DNA from: Actinomycetes bacterium
GTDB taxonomy: Bacteria > Actinomycetota > Thermoleophilia > Gaiellales > Gaiellaceae
Length of the DNA stretch: 5,390 nucleotides
Direction: 5' to 3'
Assembly (NCBI GenBank): GCA_025350775.1
Contig: JANXXF010000479.1
Location: 1 to 5,390 of the forward strand
In this document: positions 1 to 5,390 of the stretch, in pieces
How positions within the stretch are numbered: position 1 is the first letter of the stretch
Layout of the letters: the number at the start of each line of letters is the position of its first letter
Notes under the pieces: model-generated
The model's database searches: none
What the model was told of the DNA's origin: nothing
What the model saw: the letters and a program-made list of their open reading frames with translations, nothing else
Translations under genes and position numbers: made by a program

Positions 1-1
1 C

Positions 2-811
2 GCCTGGCACGGCCCCGGCAGCGAGCGCGTCAACGCGCCGATGGGGCGGCTGCTGCACGCGGCCGACCACGTCTTCTACCAGTCGGCCTTCTGCAAGCTC
101 GGCGCCGACCTTTACCTGGGCCCGCCGACCGGCGCGTGGGAGATCCTCCACAACGCCGTGGACACGACGCGCTTCACCCCCGCCGCCCGGGCCGCCGCCG
201 CCTCCCCCGGCAGCGGCGCCTCCGCCCGGCCGCTCACCCTGCTGCTCGGCGGCAACCAGCACCACGCCTACCGCGTCGAGGCGGCGCTGCGCACGCTCGC
301 GCTGGTCGCGCGGGAGGCCGACGCGCGGCTCGTCGTGACCGGCACGCTCGCCTGGGCCACCGCGCCGGGTGCCGACTGTGCGCCGGCGGCAGCCCGCCGC
401 CTCGCCGCCGAGCTCGGCATCGCCGACCGCATCACCTTCAGCGGCTCCTACCGCCAGGACGAGGCGCCCGCGCTGCTGGCCTCCGCCTCGCTGCTGCTGC
501 ACCCGCAGGAGAACGACGCCTGCCCGAACCTCGTGGTCGAGGCGCTCGCCTGCGGGCTGCCGGTCGTGCACTCGGCCAGCGGCGGCGTGCCCGAGCTGGT
601 GGGGGACGAGGCGGGCAGCAGCGTGCCGTCGCGGTCGACCTGGGAGGAGATCGTGCCGCCGGAGCCCGAGGCGCTGGCCGCCGCCGTGCTGGCGGTGGCC
701 GGAAGGCTGGCCGACCACTCGGCGGCAGCGCGCGACCGGGCGGTGGCGCGCTTCGACCTGGTGCCCTGGGTGGAGCGGCACCGGCAGGTCTTCGCGGAGC
801 TGGTCGCGTGA
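2..811 (+). CDS. Glycosyltransferase family 4 (GT-B fold), 3' part; start lies outside the window
   Basis: Probably transfers a sugar from a nucleotide-activated donor to a growing glycan at the cytoplasmic face of the membrane. The frame is already open at base 2, and the residues before the first ATG (base 41) read as protein (AWHGPGSERVNAP). The ATG is therefore internal and the true start is upstream; 269 residues are visible. The fragment keeps the end of the N-terminal domain (DHVFYQSAFCK, bases 68-100, and LHNAVDTTRF just before the linker). An Ala/Gly/Ser/Pro-rich linker follows (176-232), then the whole C-terminal donor-binding domain, starting LLLGGNQHHAYRVE. The donor site has ENDACPNLVVEAL (509-547), where D-x7-E stands in for the usual E-x7-E, then GLPVVHSASGGVPELVG. 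The stop overlaps the methyltransferase start. The family call is firm; donor, acceptor and linkage are unknown. Confidence 0.9.
   Translation, partial: AWHGPGSERVNAPMGRLLHAADHVFYQSAFCKLGADLYLGPPTGAWEILHNAVDTTRFTPAARAAAASPGSGASARPLTLLLGGNQHHAYRVEAALRTLALVAREADARLVVTGTLAWATAPGADCAPAAARRLAAELGIADRITFSGSYRQDEAPALLASASLLLHPQENDACPNLVVEALACGLPVVHSASGGVPELVGDEAGSSVPSRSTWEEIVPPEPEALAAAVLAVAGRLADHSAAARDRAVARFDLVPWVERHRQVFAELVA
796..799 (+). promoter_or_regulatory. Shine-Dalgarno-like GGAG for the methyltransferase start
   Basis: GGAG lies 8 bases before the GTG at 808, inside the end of the upstream glycosyltransferase gene. The spacing is normal for a ribosome binding site and supports GTG 808 as the start. 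Such short motifs are common by chance in GC-rich DNA. Confidence 0.4.
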
Positions 812-1629
812 GCCCGCGCTCGCTCGTGTGGCGCGGGATCGAGGCCGTCACGGCACTCCTGCCCGACCGCGTGCTGCGGACGCTGCTGCGGGGGTGGCTC
901 GACCGCGTCGCCCGCCGCGAGCCTCCGGGGGCCGCGCTGCGCCTGCTGCTCGACCTGGAACAGGACGTCTACGGACGCATCGACACCACGGCCATCCGCT
1001 ACGACGAGGGCGTCCACGCCAAGCACCGGCTCACCGGCTACCACGACTTCTTCGTCGAGCGGATCGGGCCGCAGGAGCGCGTGCTCGACGTCGGCTGCGG
1101 CATCGGCGCCCTCGCGCACGACATCGCCGAGCGCACCGGGGCGACCGTGCGCGGCGTCGACATCAACGGTGCCTCGATCGCCTTCGCCCGCTCGCGCTTC
1201 CAGCATCCGCGGCTGGAGCTCGTCGAGGGCGACGCGCGCGACACGCTCCCCTCCGACCGCTTCGATGTCGTCGTGCTCTCCAACGTGCTCGAGCACATCG
1301 AGCACCGCGTCGAGTTCCTGCGCGGCATCGTCGACGCCGCCCGACCCGCCCGCCTGCTCGTGCGCGTGCCGATGCTGCGCCGCGAGTGGCTGGTGCCGCT
1401 GCGCCGCGAGCTCGGGCTGCCGCACTTCAGCGACGCCACCCACTTCATCGAGTACGAGCCCGCCGAGCTGGAGGCCGAGCTGCGCGCCGTCGGCTTCGAG
1501 CCGGTCGAGCTAATCGTCGTCTGGGGCGAGCTGTGGGCGACTGCCGTCGCCGCGCTCGCGCCGCTCGCGCCGCCGACTCCCGTGCCGCCCGTGTCGCCGC
1601 TGGCCTCTGCGCCGTCTGCCGCGCCGTGA
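808..1629 (+). CDS. Class I SAM-dependent methyltransferase in a glycan locus
   Basis: Predicted to move a methyl group from S-adenosylmethionine to a sugar or sugar-linked acceptor; the acceptor is inferred only from context. There are 273 residues from GTG 808, a start chosen because it overlaps the upstream stop as GTGA and has GGAG 8 bases before it. A basic, probably amphipathic N-terminal stretch (about 5-35) precedes HAKHRLTGYHDFF (70-82). The Rossmann core follows: motif I VLDVGCGIG (92-100), GVDIN with ribose-binding Asp118, VEGDARD (139-145) and FDVVVLSNVLEHIEH (152-166). The C-terminal region has REWLVPLRRELGLP (192-205), DATHFIEY (209-216) and WGELW (239-243). As I recall them, relatives end soon after this WGE-W motif; here an Ala/Pro-rich tail (246-273) runs on to the overlap with the next gene. 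The fold is clear; O- versus C- or N-methylation is not. Confidence 0.88.
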   Translation: MSPRSLVWRGIEAVTALLPDRVLRTLLRGWLDRVARREPPGAALRLLLDLEQDVYGRIDTTAIRYDEGVHAKHRLTGYHDFFVERIGPQERVLDVGCGIGALAHDIAERTGATVRGVDINGASIAFARSRFQHPRLELVEGDARDTLPSDRFDVVVLSNVLEHIEHRVEFLRGIVDAARPARLLVRVPMLRREWLVPLRRELGLPHFSDATHFIEYEPAELEAELRAVGFEPVELIVVWGELWATAVAALAPLAPPTPVPPVSPLASAPSAAP

Positions 1630-2549
1630 TCGTCTCCGTCATCATGGCCGCCTTCCAGGCGGAGGCGACGATCGCCGAGTCGATCCGCTCGCTGCTCGCG
1701 CAGACCCACGGCGACTGGGAGCTGATCGTGATCGACGACGGCTCGACCGACGGCACTGCCGCCGTGGCCGAGGGCTTCGGCGACCCGCGCATCCGCGTCC
1801 TCCGGGAGCCGCACCGCGGCGTGCTCGGCGCCGTCCGCAATCGCGGCATCGCGGTCGCCCGCGGCGAGGCGGTCGCCCTGCTCGATGCCGACGACCTGTG
1901 GCTGCCGCTGAAGCTGGAGCGCCAGGTGGCGGTGTTGCGCAAGCGGCCCGAGGTCGGGGTCGTCCACACCGGGTTCGAGCTGCTGCTCGACGGCGGGGCG
2001 CGGCAGGAGCCGCTGCCGCCGCCGGTCGCCCGACCCCGGGCGTCGACGCTGGAGCGGCTGCTGCTCGGCAACTTCGTCTGCTCGTCGTCGGCGTGCGTGC
2101 GGCGCGCGCTGCTCGACCGGCTCGGCCCGTTCGACGAGACGCCGGAGCTGTGGGGCTCGCCCGACTACGAGCTGTGGCTGCGGCTCGCTCCCGAGACCGA
2201 GTTCGCGCTCGTCGCCGAGCCGCTCGTCCTCTACCGCGTCCACGGCGCGCAGATGAGCGCCAGCCCGGCGCGCATGAACGCGGGTGCGCTGACGGCGCTC
2301 GCCATCGCCCGCCGCGACCGGCCCGCCGTGCTCGCACCGCACCTCGGCCTGCTCCACCGCACCCAGGGCATCCTGCGCTGCGCGAGCGGGCTGCCCGGGC
2401 GGGGCCGCGGCGACCTGTTGCGAGCGGTGGCGCGGCGACCCGGCGACACGCTGGCCTGGTCGTGGCTCGTCCGCGCCGTTGCGGGCGAGGGCGCCGTGCG
2501 GGCGGCCCGCCGGCTCGCCCGTCAGCTGCGCCCGGCGCGCCCCGCGTAG
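1626..2549 (+). CDS. Glycosyltransferase family 2 (GT-A fold)
   Basis: Predicted inverting transferase that moves a sugar from a nucleotide-sugar donor to a glycan acceptor in the cytoplasm. There are 307 residues from GTG 1626, which forms GTGA with the upstream stop. The next ATG (1644) would cut into the first beta strand (VSVIMAAF), so GTG is preferred. No Shine-Dalgarno is visible, so translation probably depends on the upstream gene. Motifs in order are the nucleotide-binding strand and IDDGSTDGT (36-44), LDADDLW with the DxD-type metal site (86-92), and SPDYELWLRL (178-187). This last is where relatives carry an ED pair with the proposed catalytic base; Asp180 is kept but the preceding residue is Pro. 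YRVHGAQMSAS (203-213) follows. The last roughly 80 residues are Arg/Ala-rich and helical-looking, with no clear membrane segment. Its end overlaps the opposing gene by 28 bases. The family is firm; the sugar is unknown. Confidence 0.92.
   Translation: MIVSVIMAAFQAEATIAESIRSLLAQTHGDWELIVIDDGSTDGTAAVAEGFGDPRIRVLREPHRGVLGAVRNRGIAVARGEAVALLDADDLWLPLKLERQVAVLRKRPEVGVVHTGFELLLDGGARQEPLPPPVARPRASTLERLLLGNFVCSSSACVRRALLDRLGPFDETPELWGSPDYELWLRLAPETEFALVAEPLVLYRVHGAQMSASPARMNAGALTALAIARRDRPAVLAPHLGLLHRTQGILRCASGLPGRGRGDLLRAVARRPGDTLAWSWLVRAVAGEGAVRAARRLARQLRPARPA
2522..2549. other. Tail-to-tail overlap of two convergent genes
   Basis: The rightward GT2 gene stops with TAG at 2547-2549. The leftward GT4 gene stops with TGA read from 2524 to 2522. 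Their last codons therefore share 28 bases, and there is no spacer in which a dedicated bidirectional terminator could sit. Both overlapped tails are short, Arg/Ala/Gly-rich and outside recognisable domains. Confidence 0.9.
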
Positions 2550-3745
2550 ACCTCCGCCAGGGCCGCCCCGACGGCATCGTGGCCGTAGCGCCCCGCGGCA
2601 GTGCGCGCGATCTGTTCCCGGTCGAAGCACGGCAGCCGGTCGAGGGCGCGGCCGAGCGCCGCGGCGAACGCCTCCACGTCGCCGGGCTCCGCGATCTCGC
2701 CCGCTGCCGCGTCCACGATCTCCGGCACGCCGCCCACCCGCGTCGCCACCACCGGCAGGCCGCAGCAGAGCGCCTCCAGCAGCACGCACGGGTTGTTCTC
2801 GAAGCGGCTCGACAGCACGAGCAGATCGGCGCCACGCATCCGCTCGCCCACCTCGGCCTTCGGCCGGATACCGTGGAAGGTGACGGCTCGTTCGGCCAGC
2901 CCGAGCCGCGCCGCCAGCTCCTCGGTCTCCGCGCGCAGGACGCCGTCGCCGACGATGTCGAGCGTCACGCGCCGCCCGTCGCGCAGTAGCGCGGCGACCG
3001 CGGGCAGCAGCACGTCGAGCCCCTTCGCGTCGTAGAGCAGGCCGACGTAGAGCAGCCGCGCGGGGTCGCCGGCAGGGCCGCCGGCGGGGCGCGGCGGCGC
3101 GGAGCACGGCGGCGCGGGATGGAAGAGCGCGGGGTCGACGGCGTTGGGGACGACGCGGAGGCGCGCCCCCGGGGCCAGCTCTCGCAGCGCCCGCTCCATG
3201 GCGCTGCTCACGGGCAGCACCGTGTCGGCGCGCTCCAGCGCGAGCCGCGCGACGGTGCGCATCGGTCCGCTCAGGGTGGCGGGATCCTCGGGCAGGAAGA
3301 CGCTCCAGTGCTCGGTGTAGACGAGCGGCACGCGGTAGATCCGCCGCAGCAGCAGCCCCACGAGCGCCGACAGGAACGAGTTGGCGTGCAGGGCGTCGGG
3401 CCGGAAGCCGGAGCGGGCGAGTTGCCGGGCCGCGACGACAGCACCGACCGCGAACGCGAGGTAGCTGAGCGGCGGCCCGAAGCGGCGGTAGCGGACGTGG
3501 ACGACGCGCACGTCGCCGGGGCTGCCGCCGGGGGCGCCACCCGCCAGCCCGCCGGCCCGCTCCTCCTCGATCTCGAAGAGGCCACCGCGGCCCGGGGCGC
3601 GCTCCAGGTGGAGCACGACGACGTCGGCATGCAGCGCGGCTGCGCGGGCGTGCTCGCGCACGAACGTCCCGACCACCGGGGAGGCCGCCGTGGGGAACTC
3701 GGTGGCCAGGAAGAGGACGCGGGGGCGCGGCGCGGGGCCCGTCAC
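2522..3745 (-). CDS. Glycosyltransferase family 4 (GT-B fold), complete
   Basis: Predicted retaining glycosyltransferase acting on a cell-surface glycan from the cytoplasmic side. There are 407 residues from a GTG at 3745-3743 that overlaps the upstream stop as GTGA. Reading begins just before the first beta strand (RVLFLATEFP, 9-18), which supports this start. The N-terminal domain shows GTFVREHARA (26-35), ALHANSFLSALVG (118-130), YTEHWSVF (143-150) and VPNAVDPALFHP (199-210). A Pro/Ala/Gly linker (209-229) leads to the donor domain, with YVGLLYDAKGLDVLL (233-247) and DIVGDG (263-268). The donor site FENNPCVLLEALCCGLP (315-331) holds a full E-x7-E (Glu316, Glu324), followed by TRVGGVPEIV (335-344). 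Length is normal for the family. It shares the donor-site pattern with the other GT-B genes here but is clearly a distinct sequence. Donor and acceptor cannot be assigned. Confidence 0.93.
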   Translation of the reverse strand: MTGPAPRPRVLFLATEFPTAASPVVGTFVREHARAAALHADVVVLHLERAPGRGGLFEIEEERAGGLAGGAPGGSPGDVRVVHVRYRRFGPPLSYLAFAVGAVVAARQLARSGFRPDALHANSFLSALVGLLLRRIYRVPLVYTEHWSVFLPEDPATLSGPMRTVARLALERADTVLPVSSAMERALRELAPGARLRVVPNAVDPALFHPAPPCSAPPRPAGGPAGDPARLLYVGLLYDAKGLDVLLPAVAALLRDGRRVTLDIVGDGVLRAETEELAARLGLAERAVTFHGIRPKAEVGERMRGADLLVLSSRFENNPCVLLEALCCGLPVVATRVGGVPEIVDAAAGEIAEPGDVEAFAAALGRALDRLPCFDREQIARTAAGRYGHDAVGAALAEVYAGRAGRS

Positions 3746-4956
3746 GGTGCAACGCCCCAGGCGTGGACGAGCGCCTCCTCCTGAGCCTCCCAGCAGTAGC
3801 GGCTGACGGCCGCCTCGCGCGCCCGCCGCCGCATCGCCGCGAGCTCGGTGGGATCGGCCGCCAGCGCCGCCAGCGCCTCGCCGAGGCCGGCGGCGCTCCC
3901 CGCCACGTACGTGACACCAACCGCCTCCTCGCGCACCAGCGGCGCCATCCCCGGCAGGTCGGGCACGGCGACCGCGAGGCCGGCCATGAGGTAGTCGAAC
4001 AGCTTGTTGGGGAGCGCGAGCGCGACGTTGCGGGTGCCGGGCCGGTCGATGACGAGGCCGATGTCGTGGGCGGCGAGCGCCGCGACGAGCGCGTCGGGGG
4101 CCACCGCCTCGGGCACATGCAGCCGACCGACCAGGCCACGCGCCGCCGCTTCCGCGAGCGCACCGTCGCGGTCGATGCCGGGTACGAGCAGCGTCAGCTC
4201 GACTCCGGGCGCGACGGCGAGCGCGTCGAGCAGGTCGGACAGGTAGCGGCCGTGCCCGAGCGAGCCCTGGTAGATGGCGAGGAGGGCGCGCCCGGCCGGG
4301 GCTGGCCCGGGCGCGGCCGCCGGCTCCGGTGCCACGTCGGGGGCTGCGCTGCGCAGCGGGCAGTTCAGCACCGGCGTCGGTCGCCGCGCCAGCCCCAGCG
4401 TGCGCACCAGCTCGCCGGCGATCGGGTCGCTCACCGTCACGACGGAGTCGGCCCGGCGGGCGAGCACGCGCTCCAGCGCGAGCATCGCGGCCCGGTAGAG
4501 CCGCGGCGGGTCGGCCTCGAACGAGGCGTACAGCTCGTGGGCGTCGTAGATCAGCCGCGCGCGGGCGCGCCGGGCGATCAGCGCCGCCGCGGGCAGGGTG
4601 TCGAGGTCGTTGGCGTGTACGGCGTCGGGCCGGTCGAGGCGCCTGGCCGCGCGTACGAGCGCAACCGTCGTGGCGGCGAGGCGGGCGAGCCGGTACAGCC
4701 CCCGAGCCTCGCGCAGGAGCGGCCCCTCGCGGCGCCCGTCGCCCGGCGCGGTGAGCCCGACGCGGCGCAGGCCGCTGTCCACCGATGCGCCGCCGGCCCG
4801 CTCCACGCGCACGCCCTCCAGCGGCACGGGCGTGCGCCCCGGCTGCAGCGGACAGGCACCGTCCACCTGCAGGCCCCGGCGAACGGCTGCGGCAGCCGCC
4901 CGCCTGGCCCGCGGATCGACCGTCAGCTCGCCGGGAGTGAGGATGAGCAGCCGCAT
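3742..4956 (-). CDS. Glycosyltransferase family 4-like (GT-B fold), complete
   Basis: Predicted glycosyltransferase of the same glycan pathway. There are 404 residues from ATG 4956-4954, placed 3 bases after the stop of the AsnB-like gene; the first beta strand MRLLILTPGEL starts at once, supporting this start. The N-terminal domain has DPRARRAAAAAVRRG (14-28), VHANDLDTLPAAAL (113-126) and IYDAHELYASF (136-146), then DSVVTVSD (170-177). These are typical of GT4-like transferases with an HxxDxD and YDxHE signature. A Pro/Ala linker (204-222) precedes IYQGSLGHGRYL (228-239). The donor region has ALPNKLFDYLMAGLAVAVPDLPG (314-336), an N-K-x-F/Y-[DE]-Y form in place of the classical E-x7-E. The C-terminal helix SRYCWEAQEEAL (385-396) is also typical. 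Its stop overlaps the next gene's start as GTGA. The family call is good; the specific activity is unknown. Confidence 0.9.
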   Translation of the reverse strand: MRLLILTPGELTVDPRARRAAAAAVRRGLQVDGACPLQPGRTPVPLEGVRVERAGGASVDSGLRRVGLTAPGDGRREGPLLREARGLYRLARLAATTVALVRAARRLDRPDAVHANDLDTLPAAALIARRARARLIYDAHELYASFEADPPRLYRAAMLALERVLARRADSVVTVSDPIAGELVRTLGLARRPTPVLNCPLRSAAPDVAPEPAAAPGPAPAGRALLAIYQGSLGHGRYLSDLLDALAVAPGVELTLLVPGIDRDGALAEAAARGLVGRLHVPEAVAPDALVAALAAHDIGLVIDRPGTRNVALALPNKLFDYLMAGLAVAVPDLPGMAPLVREEAVGVTYVAGSAAGLGEALAALAADPTELAAMRRRAREAAVSRYCWEAQEEALVHAWGVAP

Positions 4957-4959
4957 CGG

Positions 4960-5390
4960 TCAGCCGTCCAGGAAGGTTCGCGCCCACAGCTCGACGCAGA
5001 GGGCGCGGAACAGCTCGAAGCCGGCGGTGCGCTCGCCGCGGCGGTGCGCTTCCAGCCGGGCTAACCCAACGGCGGGGTCGACGAACCCGCGCGCCGCCAG
5101 CTCCGGCGACCGGAACGCCTCACCTGCCAACTCGCCCAGCCGCCCACGCAGGAACCGCGCCTCCGGCGTGACGAAGCCGAGCTTGTCGACGCGGTCGCGG
5201 ACGATGGGCGGGAGGAGGTCGCCGACGGCGCGGCGCAGCACGACCTTGGTCATGCCGCCGTCGATCAGCTGGCCACCGTCGAGCGAGAAGAGCAGCTCGA
5301 CGAGGCGGTAGTCGAGGAAGGGGACGCGCGCCTCCAGCGAGTGCGCCATCGAGTTGCGGTCCTCGTAGCGCAGCAGCTCGGGCAGGCCGC
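4960..5390 (-). CDS. asnB: Asparagine synthase (glutamine-hydrolysing)-like amidotransferase, C-terminal part
   Basis: AsnB enzymes use ATP to activate a carboxylate and ammonia from glutamine to amidate it; the classic product is asparagine, but relatives in polysaccharide loci may amidate uronic acids. Only the last 142 residues are visible. The N-terminal glutaminase domain and the ATP-binding SGGxDS loop would lie beyond 5390, so catalytic competence cannot be judged. The frame is open to the window edge, and the residues before the ATG at 5349 (LPELLRYEDRNS) match the family, so that ATG is internal. Diagnostic motifs are RYEDRNSMAHSLEARVPFLD (5370-5311), MTKVVLRRAVGDLLP (about 5253-5209) and DRVDKLGFVTPEARFL (about 5199-5152). 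It is the first visible gene of the leftward string and sits 3 bases from a glycosyltransferase, suggesting co-expression with glycan genes. Family membership is firm; asparagine versus glycan amidation is open. Confidence 0.9.
   Translation of the reverse strand, partial: GLPELLRYEDRNSMAHSLEARVPFLDYRLVELLFSLDGGQLIDGGMTKVVLRRAVGDLLPPIVRDRVDKLGFVTPEARFLRGRLGELAGEAFRSPELAARGFVDPAVGLARLEAHRRGERTAGFELFRALCVELWARTFLDG
4964..4969 (-). promoter_or_regulatory. Weak Shine-Dalgarno-like GGACGG before the GT4 start at 4956
   Basis: On the minus strand GGACGG lies 7 bases before the ATG at 4956-4954, inside the last codons of the AsnB-like gene. The spacing fits a ribosome binding site, but the match to the consensus is partial. 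Confidence 0.25.

Noticed and set aside
41..43. ATG at 41 as the start of the first glycosyltransferase
   Set aside because: The frame continues to the window edge with protein-like sequence, and too little N-terminal domain would remain downstream for a GT-B enzyme.
515..541. D-x7-E in place of E-x7-E in the first glycosyltransferase, considered as a loss of function
   Set aside because: From memory, the ND-x-CPN-x-x-x-EA form is common in a GT4 subgroup, so it looks like a subfamily trait rather than a defect.
448..1443. Minus-strand open frame of about 330 codons opposite the first glycosyltransferase and the methyltransferase
   Set aside because: It is a mirror frame of two strongly supported genes, with no motifs and no plausible ribosome binding site.
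2482..2521. Inverted repeat CGGGCGAG / CTCGCCCG with a 24-base spacer near the convergent junction, considered as a terminator
   Set aside because: The arms are only 8 bases, no T-run follows on either strand, and it lies inside the GT2 coding sequence. Such repeats are frequent by chance in DNA this GC-rich.
1038..4163. Open frame of over 1,000 codons on the minus strand crossing the plus-strand genes
   Set aside because: The translation is Arg/Ser/Ala-rich low-complexity protein without family motifs, and it runs antisense to the methyltransferase and GT2 and out of frame with the GT4 genes. Stop-free shadow frames are expected at this GC content.
3763..5064. Plus-strand open frame of about 430 codons over the leftward GT4 gene and the AsnB-like gene
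   Set aside because: It is the antisense shadow of two genes with clear family motifs. Its own translation is Arg/Gly/Gln-rich with no recognisable domain.
5347..5349. Minus-strand ATG at 5349 as the start of a short protein
   Set aside because: It is the conserved internal Met of the AsnB motif; matching residues continue upstream to the window edge.

Overview
This 5,390-base window is extremely GC-rich. Third codon positions are almost all G or C, and three of the four visible start codons are GTG. Together with dense gene packing, this suggests a high-GC bacterium. An actinomycete-type genome (Actinomycetota, perhaps a Thermoleophilia-like lineage) is my best inference, but no phylogenetic marker gene is present. 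The window looks like the interior of a surface-polysaccharide or exopolysaccharide biosynthesis locus.

Layout. The left half (about 1-2549) reads rightward. It holds the 3' part of a GT-B glycosyltransferase (family 4 type), a class I SAM-dependent methyltransferase, and a GT-A (family 2) glycosyltransferase. Each joins the next by a 4-base GTGA stop/start overlap. The right half (2522-5390) reads leftward. In transcription order it holds the C-terminal part of an AsnB-type glutamine-dependent amidotransferase, a GT-B glycosyltransferase, and a second GT-B glycosyltransferase. The first junction there has 3 bases between genes and the second is again a GTGA overlap. The two gene strings converge and overlap tail-to-tail by 28 bases (2522-2549), so the window is essentially 100% coding. 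Both strings begin outside the window, so their promoters are not visible.

How the genes may work together (inference). Four glycosyltransferases, a methyltransferase of the type found beside sugar-transfer genes, and an AsnB-like amidotransferase would fit assembly and decoration (methylation, possibly amidation of a uronic acid) of a cell-surface glycan. Donor sugars and linkages cannot be read from sequence. No RNA genes, CRISPR arrays, insertion sequences, attachment sites, riboswitches or convincing intrinsic terminators were seen, and no stretch over 3 bases lacks a gene. I found no clearly new system. The points worth a second look are the overlapping gene ends, the uniform GTGA coupling, low-complexity Ala/Pro insertions, and the AsnB-like gene in a glycan context.
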